The position numbers and the translations under genes were made by a program. Below, one piece after another: positions 1-10,910 of a stretch of 30,796 bases of DNA (positions within the stretch are counted from its first letter, which is position 1; the number at the start of each line of letters is the position of its first letter). Source of the DNA: Reticulitermes lucifugus. Taxonomy: Eukaryota > Arthropoda > Insecta > Blattodea > Rhinotermitidae. Under the pieces are notes generated by a model. That model had not been told where the DNA came from and did no database searches. It was given only the letters and a program-made list of their open reading frames with translations. The stretch is from assembly GCA_026260175.1 (NCBI GenBank), contig JAKCWW010004768.1, positions 8,766 to 39,561 of the forward strand. The letters are read 5' to 3'.

Positions 1-282
1 ATACATTGAATAAGCAGTCGCGGACAGCCGAAAAGGGGTGGCCCTCCAGCTTGGGGGTTGGGCTAGGTGCTAGCAACTCCTCACCGTAAAAAAATACCAA
101 GTTACGATTCACTTAACAAAGACTCGGACCTGGACTGATTCTTTGGGTTCAGGATAGGGACAGGTGGCGGGCTCTTGTGTGTGCGGTAATGAACCTTCGG
201 GTTCCATAAAACGAGTGGAATTTCTTGACTAGCTGACGACCTGCTAGCTTCTCAAGAAGGACTATGCTCCATGGAGTTATTT
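1..282 (+). mobile_element. LINE family A, internally deleted copy (leader fused to 3' end)
   Basis: Bases 1-110 match a second copy at 20640-20712 (CAGTCG-GACAGCCGA, then a CTCC-rich stretch and CTAACTCCTCA), so they are a repeated leader segment. From about 121 the sequence becomes the 3' end of a non-LTR retrotransposon: a decayed reading resembling the LINE C-terminus (DRWRALV, MNLRVP), then a 3' end ending near CTCCATGGAG. The same 3' end recurs on the minus strand at 14031, 16916 and 18451 and on the plus strand at 27365. The catalytic reverse transcriptase region is missing between the two parts. The LINE clade cannot be named with confidence. Confidence 0.7.
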
Positions 283-541
283 AGTTAAACAAAACGTTAA
301 AAAATTAATGCTGGTTTTCAAGAAAAGTTGTAATGCCGATTGGTTAAACTGATTTGAGTGCATCTTTTTTGGAATTAAATTTTTTGACAAGTTCCAATGT
401 TACATGTCATCAACTTACATTGATATATAAAGCAAATTTTTAGTGGACACATTTAAATATCCATACAACCTTATAGTTATGAATAGCCGCTATTGACCAA
501 AATTAACTTTGATCACTGAATCAACCGAATTGACCGAAGTC
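283..541. other. AT-rich flank upstream of transposase fossil
   Basis: AT-rich sequence between the LINE copy and the transposase reading frame. It should hold the left end of the transposon, but I could not find an inverted repeat matching the right flank. Confidence 0.4.
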
Positions 542-2222
542 ATGGGTAACGTTAATCAACGTCTACACGCTGGAGAAATTAAGAGGTTATTCGCTGAAGA
601 CCTGGGAGTAACTGAATTAACCCTAAGAAAGAGGCTGAAGACAGGGGCATTACCGAATTTTCTAGGTCGCTTCAAGACTACATTTACCAATGAGGAAGAG
701 AAAGAGTTAGATCATTATTGCAGAGATTTAGACGCCCGATTCTGTGGTCTAACTATTAGAATGCTAACAGAATTAGCCTTTGAGTACGCTGACCGTAACG
801 GTACTGATCACAGATTTAAGAAAGAAAATAAGAATGCTGGAAAGGATTGCGTGATCAGCTTTTGCGGAAGACAAAATTTATCAATTAGATTGCCCGAGAA
901 ATGCAGCCTGGGGAGAACTATAGGCTTCAATGGATTTCAAGTAACCAGATTTTTTTAATAATTTACGTGCTGTACTTGAAAAGCACAAATTCCCCCCGAA
1001 CAGAATTTTCAACATGGATGAAAATGGCGTCAACACTGTTTCCAACAAGTTCCCCAAGGTGACTGCAGCAAAAGGAAAAGAACAGTGGGCAATACTGTGT
1101 CCGCAAATCGCGGGCAACTGGTCACTGTCGTTTATTGTTTCAGCGCTTCAGTCATGTGCGTTCCTCCAGCGATGGTATTCTCCAGTAAAAGAATCTGTCA
1201 CAAACTGTGTTCTGAAGCTGCAGTCGGGACTCGAACTTTCATGTCTGACACAGGATATATGAATACAAATCTCTTCATGCAATGGCTGCAACATTTTCAG
1301 AACCATGTCAAGGCCACGGAAACACCCAGTGCTACTTATTTTGGATAATCACATTTCCCATTGCAGCCTAGGAGCCATTATGTTCTGCAGAGATAATCAC
1401 ATAACTTTGTTAAGTATTCCTCCTCATGGATCACACAAGATCCAGCCCCTTGACTGTTGATTTTTTGGACCCCTGAAATCAGTTTACTCGCAAGAATGTG
1501 ATGTTTTTCTTGTAAATCATGGGAACCAGCCGATAACACAAAGAAATGCAGCAGGCTTATTTAAGAGAGCTTGTGATCGGGTGGCCACACTTGACAAAGC
1601 GCAGAACAGCTTCAGGGTCTGCGGAATTTATCCCTTTAACCCTCGTGTGTTCTCGCCTGAAGATTTCGGTCATGCACAAGTTTCATTTCTTCCAAACACA
1701 GAAGCAAAGGAAACGACTGGTGCAACAGTTATGCAACGACGTGATGAGGCGTCATCAAAATCGTCAACTTCAACAAGTGATGCTGCGCATTCAGATACAC
1801 TTACCTCTGATACGTCAAGAGAAGAGCCGGCATCAAGCACCTACATGTCCTTTTCAAAATTTAACGTTTCTCCATCAATGATACGCCCTGTGCCACGAAC
1901 GACGGCGAGTAATCAAAGAAATAGAAAAGGAAGAAAGAGTAAACTCTTGTCAAGTTCTTCATACAAAAAATCTTTACAAGAGAAACTTCGAGAGAAGGTT
2001 ACTGAAGATGGGGAGAAGAAAGAAAAGTGTAAACGGACAGCTGTAAGACGAAATCTGGTCGACAAAGCTCTCTATTTCTAACATCATATGTCCAATATGT
2101 GGACAGGAATATCAAGATGCACCAGAGGAAGACTGGATAGTGTCGCAGATGCAAGGAATGGTGGCATGAAGCTTGTACAGCTTACGATTCAGGCCAGTTT
2201 ACATGTTACTACTGTTCTACGT
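542..2222 (+). pseudogene. pogo/Tigger-like DDE transposase, inactivated
   Basis: A DNA transposase of the pogo/Tigger (DDE_1) type. The start used is the first ATG at 542. Residues after it (IKRLFAEDLGVTELTLRKRL) resemble a helix-turn-helix of the Psq/CENP-B kind. The catalytic domain shows FNMDENG near 1007-1027, a V-P-P-A-M-V-F strand near 1165, LILDNHISH near 1338-1364 and QPLD near 1443-1454, so all three expected acidic residues are present. A CGIYPFNP motif near 1620 is typical of these transposases. After the serine-rich tail (to 2081) a shifted frame encodes a PHD-like zinc finger (CPIC, then CRRC, HEAC and CYYC) ending about 2222. The gene is dead: an extra T in a T-run near 948, frame changes near 1085 and 1320, a TGA just after QPLD, and another shift near 2130. 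No host gene function is suggested. Confidence 0.9.
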
Positions 2223-2732
2223 AAGAAACTATGTATATTATTGCCACTATCCTGATGCGCACTCTTACCCGACCATCCGCGCATTTCTCATTTCTTGAAA
2301 ATTATTTTGTAACTCAGAGTGTCTTCAGTAAAATATCAGCTGGTGTTGTAATAATGTAAGCCAATACTTCTGCCGTTCTGCATTCCTTAAATCAACTACT
2401 TCTTATGAATCGTTTCCGAGGATTTTAAGAAAGTAAATTAGGTGCGTACTCTTATCCGAATTTCCCTCAGTGCGTAAAATATTTCTGCAATGATAAATTA
2501 TATTTTCTTATAATTTATAGCTTAAAGGACAATTCTTATATTGGGATTATATTTTCGAAAATCATACCTGCATGTAAAACTGGTTTCAAAGAGGCATAAT
2601 TTTTCACATTCAGTTTTTGTTTGCACATTGCGCTCTTCCCTGTCATCAAAATCTTCCAGAAAAGCTCCTACAACTCTTTCAAATGCCCATAAACGATCTC
2701 CACACATGGTATTCAGGTTGGAAACTGAAACG
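2223..2732. other. Non-coding right flank of transposase with a direct repeat
   Basis: No gene seen. A 17-base motif, TGCGCACTCTTACCCGA at 2255-2271, recurs with two differences at 2443-2459. These may be subterminal repeats of the pogo-like transposon, but the element end was not located. Confidence 0.4.
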
Positions 2733-2749
2733 TAAAACACACATACATT

Positions 2750-2780
<31 letters not shown>
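2733..2780. repeat. (ACAT)n/(AC)n microsatellite
   Basis: ACAT repeats run into a pure AC tract, visible directly. Confidence 0.9.
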
Positions 2781-2804
2781 CTACACTGAAAGCTCGTAAT
2801 AACT

Positions 2805-3090
2805 AAAAAGGTAAAAGGCAAAGTCGTCCTAGTGGAAACCATGAAGACATACAGTGGAAGTGGAGGATAACTCCACTCACTCTTAACCTTGGCACTAGAC
2901 TGAGATGAGTGGTCAACTTCACGCCCCGGCTGCTTTGCCTCCGGAGAAAAATCCCCGGTTTCCTATTCAATATGCGGCTGGCTGGGCACCAGAGACGCTC
3001 TAGACATTTTGGAGAAAAGAAACATCTATTGTCCTTGCCGGGAATCGAACCCCGAATCGTCCAACCAATCGGCTCGAACAACATATTAAA
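2805..3090 (-). mobile_element. SINE family A, copy 1
   Basis: Read on the minus strand, a tRNA-like head near 3090-3020 carries a B-box-like GGGTTCGATTCCCGG, followed by the family body (GGTGCCCAGCCAGCC, GGGCGTGAAGTTGACCACTCA, GGAGTTATCCTCC) and an A/T-rich tail with TTTACC-like units at 2805-2825. It aligns by eye with copies at 4346, 11234, 15845, 16268, 17912, 22728, 25390 and 29455. Confidence 0.85.
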
Positions 3091-4108
3091 ACACTAAGGT
3101 AAAGACTGTTCACAAACGAAACCGTAACATTTCCCGCCACCACTAGTTTAGTTTATCATATTTACCACCAGGAAGCAGTGGAATACAGAATTAAAAAAGG
3201 CAGATATGTCAGCTGCTGCGTTATATATATAATTAATCTGCACACAGTCAGAATTAATTATACTGTACTTAATAAATAACTTTATAACATAGTATCAATT
3301 TTAATGAATAAATTTAATTAGTATTAATGCTGATCACAGCCGTTGCTAGGTCTAAGACAAATATGAACTGCACTAACACTAAGATGTTGGATTGAAAACC
3401 ACTTTGGAATGGATGTATTCAGGGTTGTGTTACACTGTGTAGGTAAAATGCCCTCAGATGGATTGATCCGTCATTCAAAGAGCCCTACTAAATGTCTAAA
3501 GTATGTAATAATTGTTTCAGGATGTTTCATTCAGAATGGACTTAACTTTAAATAAATAACATTTACTAAATAGCTTCAGGTTACAGAACAGTTTCATATA
3601 ATTTATGCTTGAATGGAACAATGATTTATGGAACTATTCCACCTTCTTGGTATAGTATTAAGGGTTTATTATTCCAAAGTAAGTCCAGCCAAATGTATTT
3701 CGTACAGTCTAAAACTCAAGCCCAATGGGTTAAGGATTTACTTCATAGTAAGAACTCAAAATGTTATGCAACAGCTCCTGAATGTAGTAGCCATGCAGTA
3801 ATAACACATAACTGTCATTATCAAAGTTAAAAGAAGGGTACACTTGTCATTCATGTACAGTTTTGTGGTACTCTGTGTTGCATGCATATGACGCATATTC
3901 CATTTAGTACTCACCTCCACGAAGACATATTTTTTCAAAATAATTGCTTCCAATTTTATCATGCAGACTGTTTCGGTGGCCTGCTGAGTCCATGTTATAT
4001 GACTGACATCTTGAATTCTCGTAATCTGCAATTCATGATCCAATTTAAGAAACAAGATATGGGACATTGAGTTGTACATGTATACTTTTCTCAATAAAAC
4101 ATGCTTAC
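3091..4108. other. Unannotated, probably first intron of the PAN-domain gene
   Basis: AT-rich, no recognised repeat. It lies immediately downstream (minus strand) of the PAN exon donor, so its right part is probably intron. I found no continuing PAN exon in it. Confidence 0.5.
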
Positions 4109-4310
4109 CGACTGTAAATGCAGCACAAGTCGGAGTCTGACGACAGATAGCAGTGCAGTCTCTTGTAATGCCGGTTCCAGGTTGTGTCAGAATGCCTTGT
4201 GTTGTACCAAATACGAATTTTACTCCTGTTGTTTTTTCATATGTTTCTGTTCCACCAAAGCACTGGCCTAATAGTGAACACAGGGTCATTACGTAAGTGA
4301 CAGTCAACAT
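4109..4310 (-). CDS. First coding exon of a secreted PAN/Apple-domain protein (partial gene)
   Basis: The minus-strand ATG at 4310-4308 opens a 67-codon frame. It is the first ATG after an in-frame TAA at 4343-4341. Residues 1-20 are a hydrophobic signal peptide ending in a small-residue site (CFGG). Residues 21-67 resemble the first half of a PAN/Apple domain: a beta-rich stretch (GVKFVFG...), then RDCTAICRQTPTCAAFTV, with the Cys-x3-Cys-x5-Cys-x-x-F spacing typical of the PAN helix. The frame stops being sensible exactly at a consensus donor (G then GTAAGC, GT at 4108-4107), giving a phase 1 exon end. A CCCCACAG acceptor-like site ends at 4324, so a 5' UTR intron is possible. PAN domains in insects occur with zona pellucida domains in apical matrix proteins; whether that applies here is inference because no later exon is visible. 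Confidence 0.75.
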
Positions 4311-4345
4311 GATGTCACAGTATCTGTGGGGTGACACTACTTAAG

Positions 4346-4622
4346 CTAAAGATCACCCCATGACATGCACAGTGGGGAGGCGGAGGTATAGCTCCGACCA
4401 TTCACAACCTGGAACTGGAAGGAGGTGGGTGGTCATCAACACGGTCCGGCCGCATTACCCACGGGAAAGACCTGGTACCCATTGTACAGGAAGGTGGGTG
4501 GGCCCCAGGGCCGTTCTGGACGGGTGCGGAAAATCTCACCCCCACCGGGATTCGGTTCCCAGACCGTCCAGCCCGTAGCAAGCCGCTATGGTGACGTTAC
4601 CTACATAATTCTCTATGTCTAT
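4346..4622 (-). mobile_element. SINE family A, copy 2
   Basis: Same body as the other family A copies (GGAGGTATAGCTCC, GGGTACCAGGTC and GGGGCCCACC segments, read on either strand) with a tRNA-like head at the 4620 side; the B box is GGGAACCGAATCCCGG. It ends about 35 bases upstream of the PAN exon start and lies in the same orientation as that gene, so it is in its 5' UTR, a 5' intron or the promoter. Confidence 0.85.
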
Positions 4623-5454
4623 AAAACACAAGGGAAGTTTGGAAAAGATGACTCAAAAATGTATTCTGTGGCCAGCAAGTGCCCTTTCGAAGCTATGTAG
4701 ACAGTAACACCAGCAGACTCTGGTTTTCTTGCCTGCATAATTTCCAGTATGACATGTCGCAGCATGTGCAAAATACTTAACTGAGATGCAAGTCTGTAAA
4801 GAAAAACTTTTCAAACTTTAATTAGGAGTACAGTAAAACCATTACTTAAATTTTCCATACACTGGCCACAATATTTGTAAATTATTGAAAAGTAAATAAT
4901 TAATAACACAAACTAGCATAAGATAAAATATAAATATAATAACAATATCATTGGTTTTGATCTTAATAAAACTGAACACGTAAATGGAAAATGTTGAAAA
5001 CACTGTACCAGAAAATGTACTGATAAAGAGCCTACCACCTTTTCTGGATTAAATATGTCCCGCTTCCCCGCCCCCAACCACCAATCCCTGACTCATATTA
5101 ATGAGAAACTAATATTTCAAGACAGTCCAAATCTTGGACAGTCATGGTTGTACTTGGACGTAGTTCCATTAGTACTACTGAAAAAAAACAAGCCCACAAT
5201 GTAATAAAAGAAAGAAAATGCAATCAAGACGTTCTCAAAGAAAATTATTTTGGAAGAAATCAGGGGCAGATGAGTAATTTTTCAAAAGGCAAAAGAAGCA
5301 GGAAATAAAGGAAAGCTGAGGAAACGAAAAGGAAATGGGCCACCAAAATATAAGTAACAGACAAACAATTCATCTCTCCACAAGAGAAAGGGAATTTGTC
5401 ATAGAAATACCTCACTCAGGCGTTCGTCAGTAGATGAAATTGCGTCAGTGCATC
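4623..5454. other. Unannotated AT-rich sequence
   Basis: No gene, RNA or repeat recognised. A purine-rich tract occupies about 5200-5345. Confidence 0.4.
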
Positions 5455-5535
5455 TGATGATGATGACAAGGACGATATTGATGATAACTATGGGGATGAT
5501 GACTGTGGTGGTAGTGGTGGTGGGGGTGGTGATGT
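5455..5535. repeat. Imperfect (GAT/GGT)n low-complexity tract
   Basis: GATGATGATGAC grades into GTGGTGGTAGTGGTGGTGGG. Minus-strand open frames across it are threonine/histidine-rich artefacts. The triplets resemble the 3' tail of LINE family B at 12776-12800, but no LINE coding sequence is attached here. Confidence 0.7.
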
Positions 5536-7309
5536 TGAGCATTAAGACAAAAAGCCAGGAATTTTGAACAAGGGTATTTGCATTTATGTGCTGGCCAAGG
5601 ACGAGACAACGACCTGTGGTACAGGTGCACTTGATGTTCTGGTTGGACCCACTGTGCATGCAGCAGCACTGACTCAGCTAAACATTTTGCTAGTGGCTAT
5701 CTTTGTTAACCACACAAGTTAAACTTCCCGTCAAATCTTACAGTTTCTCTTTTATTTTGTCAAATTAAATTATCACATATGACGCATAATGTTTAATGGG
5801 CGATGAAATTTACCCACATTCGGGGTAATTCCAACTAAACGCATAAAACATTTGAGGCGCTGATTTGTAATGTAGGTCTACAACTCAATAATTTTGTAGT
5901 TTTTATCAATGGACGCCGTAGCCATATATATTTCTAATATATTATTTATGTTGCTGCCTTTTCCGCGGTTTCCAACCTGCAACCTCTACGGTCATTGCCA
6001 CGTAAGTGATCGGCATTCCTCCCACTGTACCGTATTACTGATTATAGCACCATGGCGGGCGTGTCCTTATTTGAAGAGGGGGCGTTATTAGTGCCACTGA
6101 CTCTTCAGTCCTCAAGTAATGTAAGAAAACAGATGCTGAAAAAGTCTATTGTTGTTAAGAAAATATTTTTGAACAACGTATATAACAACATGGCCGCCGT
6201 GCGAAAACTGGGCTTAGCTTCGGGTTTGATGGCGATAACTACATAACCTTTGGAAGCCGAGAGGTAAAATTCGATATGAAGATAGATTGTGAAAACATCT
6301 ACATCTGACGTAAAAATATCGTTTTTACGTCGAAAATTACAAAAATGACATTATCTTTAAACTTGACGTAAGATCACAGAGATTGTTCTTATCTAAAAAA
6401 GGTCTTCACATAAATAAAATGACATGTTTATACCAAGATATACAGACTCGTGCGTGTGCCAGAGGCAAAAAAAAATATAAGCAATAAGAAGGTAGGATTG
6501 AAAAGTTCCGTTTGCAACTCTTTGTTTAAATAAGGTATAAAGCAGAAACGTGCGTTATTATCATGTTCGTCTTACTTGAAAATCGTATACGTACCTTGAA
6601 CTTGTTTTTGCATTGAAAATAAAACCACCAAATTTAAGAGGAAGCCTTCTACACAGTAATTTGAAACCTGAAAATAAGAATGGCACAAAAAAAATTGAAC
6701 TTGGAACATAATTATGGATATTACACTGACGTTGTTTAACAAGAATTACTGTTGCGATTTTTAATGCTTTAACAGCTTAAAAAATCTCACTTGTTTAAAG
6801 TAATTCCTGTTAGGAGAGCCAAAGTTTCGTCGCAGTCACAATAGCAAACAACTGAACTGCCCACTAACATTCTCAATCCATTTCATACTCCACGAACTTT
6901 ATCCTGAAATACATTTTAATTATATCCCGCTTCTATATCAGTCGTTCTCTTTCAACGGTTTTCCACATCCGTGCTATATATTCTGCCCATAATTTATTTA
7001 AGCATTCTGAAGATATCTGATTATTTGTGACAAATTTTAAGCTCCTCGCTAAGTAATGTTCTCCATTCCCTGTTATGTAACATCTCTTACTGTCACATAG
7101 TCCCCCCCTGTCGCTTCTCTGATATTCCGTCCGTGGGGCACAGACACATAAGAACTAAGTTCCTCAACCATAAAGTATTTATTAAAGCAACTGGTTTTAT
7201 CTAACCATTACAAGGATATGTAAAATTTCGTATTACCATTATTTGGTTATTTTTCGTTCCATAACGAACACAATATAATCAGTAGTTACCTACAATTCCC
7301 TGGCACTGT
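5536..7309. other. Unannotated; short GC-richer island near 5960-6250
   Basis: Mostly AT-rich unique sequence. Between about 5960 and 6250 CpG content rises, with two ATGGC(G/C)G starts at 6052 and 6190 that open frames of 65 and 19 codons. Neither resembles a known protein or ends at an obvious donor. It could be a promoter or first-exon region, but I cannot support a gene. Confidence 0.3.
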
Positions 7310-7460
7310 CAAATAACTAACGGCCAGCTTGTCACCGCGGAGGGCCTGGTTTCAGTCTGGCATTTGTGGGGGACAAAGTAGCACTGCGGCAGCTATCTCT
7401 CCGAGTACTTCGGCTTTCCCCTGCCATGTAACATTGCACCATTGCTCTTGCTGACTTATC
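7310..7460 (+). mobile_element. Probable decayed SINE
   Basis: A B-box-like GGCCTGGTTTCAGTCTGG followed by CTCTCCGAGTACTTCGGCTTTCCC, a body of the kind seen behind tRNA-derived SINE heads. Diverged and without clear ends. Confidence 0.4.
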
Positions 7461-7709
7461 ACTATCTACCGTTGATTCTAGCATAGTCTGGCTGCTGAGA
7501 CATCGCTATATAAAGCACAAACAAGACAACAAATCCTGCATATTTTTATATCTCCAATTCATGAAACATCTTTTCAGTTTTCGTCAAAACGACTGTCATT
7601 TGAAAGTATTCACGACATCATATATAATGCAGACATTGTGTCAGCTATTTGTACTTTGGAAGAAGTACATAAACTGAAAATATATGGAAGGAATTGTGAC
7701 ATGGAGTAC

Positions 7710-8098
7710 TCAGATTGAAGATTGAAGATGAAAATTGGAACTCAGGGTAATATCGCATTTATATGTAGAAAACATTAAACCGAGAGGGTGACACACTATA
7801 TGTAGCTTGGATGCAGAACACAGTACACAAAGGCCAGGACAGGCCCTGAGGGTTCCAGAAGTTTGAGGCTCCAAGATTTCAAGACAATCGACACATGACG
7901 GTGGTAAGGTTGTCAGTGCTACGCCCCAGGAAATATTCCTGGTACGCATTTCTGTTAGAGGCTGAGTCGACCCCAGTGCACATTGCGGCCGGAAGAATTA
8001 AGTCAATGAAAAATCCCAATAACCCCATCGGGAATCGAACCCACGACCTTTCGGCCTGTAGCGCAGTGCCTCAACCAACTGCCCCACCGCGTGCCCCA
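7710..8098 (-). mobile_element. tRNA-derived SINE, family B
   Basis: On the minus strand the head reads GGGGCACGCGGTGGGGCAGTTGG (A box) and then, after a CCGAAAGGTCGT arm, GGGTTCGATTCCCGATGGGG (B box). The body continues about 310 bases to AT-rich sequence near 7710. The head is tRNA-like but not a foldable functional tRNA. Confidence 0.8.
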
Positions 8099-8116
8099 AG
8101 CATGCAGTGGGGTCCT

Positions 8117-8533
8117 GTTATTCGTGATTATTTGGAGCCGATAAAACGGCAATAACATCGGATTCACGAAAATCGAAGCCATTTTCAAAGTAAAACTCTT
8201 ATCTGTTTCCACAAACACATAAAATATCAGCAATAGAACTGTAAAATAACCTCAAAAAGCGCGTAAAGTGTGCATGTTTTCTTTAATAAAACGCTGACGG
8301 TTTCTGGAAGCATAAAATAAAATAAATACAGAAGGGCCGTCTCATTCTATGAAACACAAAACAATCAACCTCACTTAATGAAAGACGGAGCTTGACTGAG
8401 CTGAGAGTGATCTGCGCAATAGTAGGCAGAGATCATCTAGTAATAGTAGGCAAGTTGGTGGAAGCCGACTTGCCTGTCACGTGATCTCACTCCATTTCGT
8501 CTGCAGCAGTCACAAAATGGGTGACAACGTACA
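8117..8533 (+). repeat. Unclassified dispersed repeat R1, uninterrupted copy
   Basis: Matches a second copy at 11976-13023. Shared landmarks are TTCGTGATTA-TT at the left, CCTCACTTAATGAAAG and GCTTGACTGAGCTGAGAGTG near 8375-8410, AATAGTAGG, GCCGACT and CACGTGATCTCA. Length is about 417 bases. The ends of the other copy are inverted repeats of TTCGTGATYA, which suggests a small non-autonomous DNA element. Confidence 0.65.
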
Positions 8534-9822
8534 GTCGAAATGAAGAACGTGGCGTTTGGCAAGCAGCGACACTCCGGTCTGCACAAGCCTGATTGCAGAC
8601 CCTTCCCCCATATACAACGTACAATCGAAGGCCGATAACATTAAGGTGCAACATATGGACGTGGGCTGTGCGGACGTGACTCAGGTTCCGGGCAAATGAT
8701 TCGGACCTCGGTAATTAGCGATGTTGAACCAGAAACTTAGTTGGTTAGTTGTCAGTTTTCAGTGCAACAGTGCCACGCGGAAAGCCGTGGTCTAGCGGAA
8801 AAAAAAATCCTCCTTCATATGAGCGACATGTGAATGTCAAGTGACGACTCACACTGACTAAACTGGCAGAAGTTCCGGGACAGTGTCTCAAATTAGGCCA
8901 CTAATCAAGAAATATAATGCCCATGTCGACCTACTACCTCTGAATGCATAAATTGGTTTTCCCACGCATGCCCAAACATCCAAAAGAATGCCTTTTATAC
9001 ACATTTCTGAATTGCATTTTAAGTGATAAGTGAGGATATTTTCAAGTTCTCTGGCGTTTCTGCAAGTATAATAGCAGGACTTAAATAATTTCAGGATTTA
9101 AAGTACTGGAAACCTACTCCTTCGGCAACTTCTTTGACACAGGCGTGAGGCAGGTAGTCTGACTGTATAAGTACAGGCGCTCTGACGTACTTTGCATGAT
9201 TATGGAGCCGTCAACACAGAAGTGTTTAACTAGGGAATACAAGCTTAATTTGATGGCGAAATTAATAGCGACGTACCACGAAACATATATGCCATGAAGT
9301 TTATACTGTCTTGCCACGAGGCGAAATATCTCGTGACACTGAGTTGGCTGGGCCTGCATCATACAGTAAGGTCTCAGGAGATATTACAAGAACGTATGAC
9401 AACCAGTCGCAGAAATGTGATGCTCTCAGAATATGGTACTACTTAAGTATCAGCTTTTGAAATACCACTGCATACTTAACTTTAAATGCTGAGGGAATTG
9501 AAACATTAAGTGGTATTTCGCGAACCAACTACGTGCAACAGTCCGCCGTATCTCTGAAGAAAACACAAAATAAATTAAATCCCTTAAAGGTTCACTTTAT
9601 TTGTAATTTAGGTAATATGTCATTCCACACAGATTTAACTAACTCCGTGTCAATGAGTAAATGTTATGTAAAGAAGGAACACTTTCAGACTAGGTAAATA
9701 AGAATTTACTGTTCACAGAACGAATAAAATTATTAGAAGGAAGGGAATAAGAGAAAGAAAGAAATTAAACTACCGAACTAAAAACAGCTGGGAAACTATT
9801 ATAGTAACTTTGCAGAAAATTA
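8534..9822. other. Unannotated sequence
   Basis: No gene or repeat family I can support. A tRNA-like fragment AGCCGTGGTCTAGCGG at 8783-8800 followed by an A-run could be a SINE head remnant. Confidence 0.3.
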
Positions 9823-10016
9823 ATTATTTAAAGCCCAATGGTCACTATATGTACCAACAGGTTTAACATTCAGAAATTCAACACTCCTTCTCACACCGTT
9901 TATTTATGTGTTTTGTATGGATCTCAGAACAAACAGCGATTATTTCACTGTACAGCATTAACTGACTGGTTTGTATAACTGAGACGGAGTGTGTTTACTG
10001 TGCGGTACGGACTGAA
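9823..10016 (+). repeat. Unclassified dispersed repeat R2, copy 1
   Basis: Shares TTTAAAGCCCA, CACTATATGTA, TTTAACATT, CACACCGT-TATTTATGTGTTT, GAGAC-GAG-GTGTTTACTG and CGGACTGAA with 17318-17462 in the same order and orientation. The second copy lacks about 50 internal bases. No coding capacity. Confidence 0.75.
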
Positions 10017-10483
10017 TTTTCATGTAGTATATTAATTAAAGAAAATGTTATGTTTAAAAATTTAAATAGAAAGGGAAACTCTTTATAACATGGATCTACT
10101 TATAAAAATTAGAATTAATTTTACTCCATCCACCAGAAATTCAAAATAAACAACCTAGGCCTGTTCATATTGCGAGTCAACAACAATTGTACCACCATGC
10201 ATTATGTGTATGTTGTCACAAAACTGGCTTCCTCATGAAGTCAAGCAGAATATATACACCACGCAGGTGTAAAGCAAGTACCGTTAGATACAGATCTACT
10301 TCCGATTGGAGGGACAAGTCAAAAGAGTTCATAAACTGTCAAACTGGAATCCACTTTTCCGGATGCTGTGAATATTGCGTGGAGCACACACCCCTTATTA
10401 TGCAGCATAAAATAAAAAATTCAAAGTGCTAAGGTTTCTTTAAACCCCAAGCTCACGGACATAACGAAATTGACTATGTGACA

Positions 10484-10502
10484 TAGTAGTAGTAGTAGTA
10501 GT
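10484..10502. repeat. (TAG)n microsatellite
   Basis: Six consecutive TAG/AGT triplets. Confidence 0.85.
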
Positions 10503-10600
10503 CATTCAGACGTTATAACAACACGGCATACTCGTATACAGTGTTCACTCCAAAAATGGCACAATCAACAATAAACAAACATCTGTCATTTTACTATGTG

Positions 10601-10643
10601 CCTCCTGCATGTTTCGGCCTTTACGTGGCCTTCCTCAGGGAGG
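10601..10643 (-). ncRNA. Hammerhead-ribozyme-like motif (left arm)
   Basis: Minus-strand order: stem I CCUCC, core CUGAGGA (fits CUGANGA), one extra A, stem II GGCC-loop-GGCC, GAAAC, AUGCA, stem I GGAGG. Both stems pair perfectly. The position that should be U just before the cleavage nucleotide is C (GCA in place of GUA), which should weaken or abolish cleavage. Confidence 0.5.
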
Positions 10644-10867
10644 TCTCAAACAAAGGAATACAATAATGGCTTATCCTGTTAAAGATGTGCGAATGTGGTG
10701 TCAAAAATACAATGTTTCCTATTAAAGTCGCTAAAAATACTTAAAATATAGACTTATTACAAATATTTATCATACAAATTTTTACATTCCATGTGAGTAC
10801 CTATTTTTGACCCCACATACGCACATCTTTAAAAGAATCTGCCATTACTGTATTCCCTTTTTTGAGA

Positions 10868-10910
10868 CCTCCCTAAGGATGGCGACGTAAAGGCCGAAAC
10901 ATTTAGGAGG
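10868..10910 (+). ncRNA. Hammerhead-ribozyme-like motif (right arm)
   Basis: Order: CCUCC, CUAAGGA (core G5 changed to A), extra U, stem II GGC...GCC with one mismatch, GAAAC, AUUUA, GGAGG. Stem I is intact at 5 base pairs. Probably a decayed partner of the left-arm motif. Confidence 0.45.

Noticed and set aside
5399..5669. His/Thr-rich minus-strand frames
   Set aside because: Product of a GAT/GGT low-complexity tract.
6052..6246. ATG-initiated frame in a CpG-richer patch
   Set aside because: No protein family resemblance and no donor site at its end; only a weak hint of a promoter region.
8037..8098. Possible tRNA gene on the minus strand
   Set aside because: Box elements present, but it is the head of a 390-base SINE and the acceptor arms do not pair properly.
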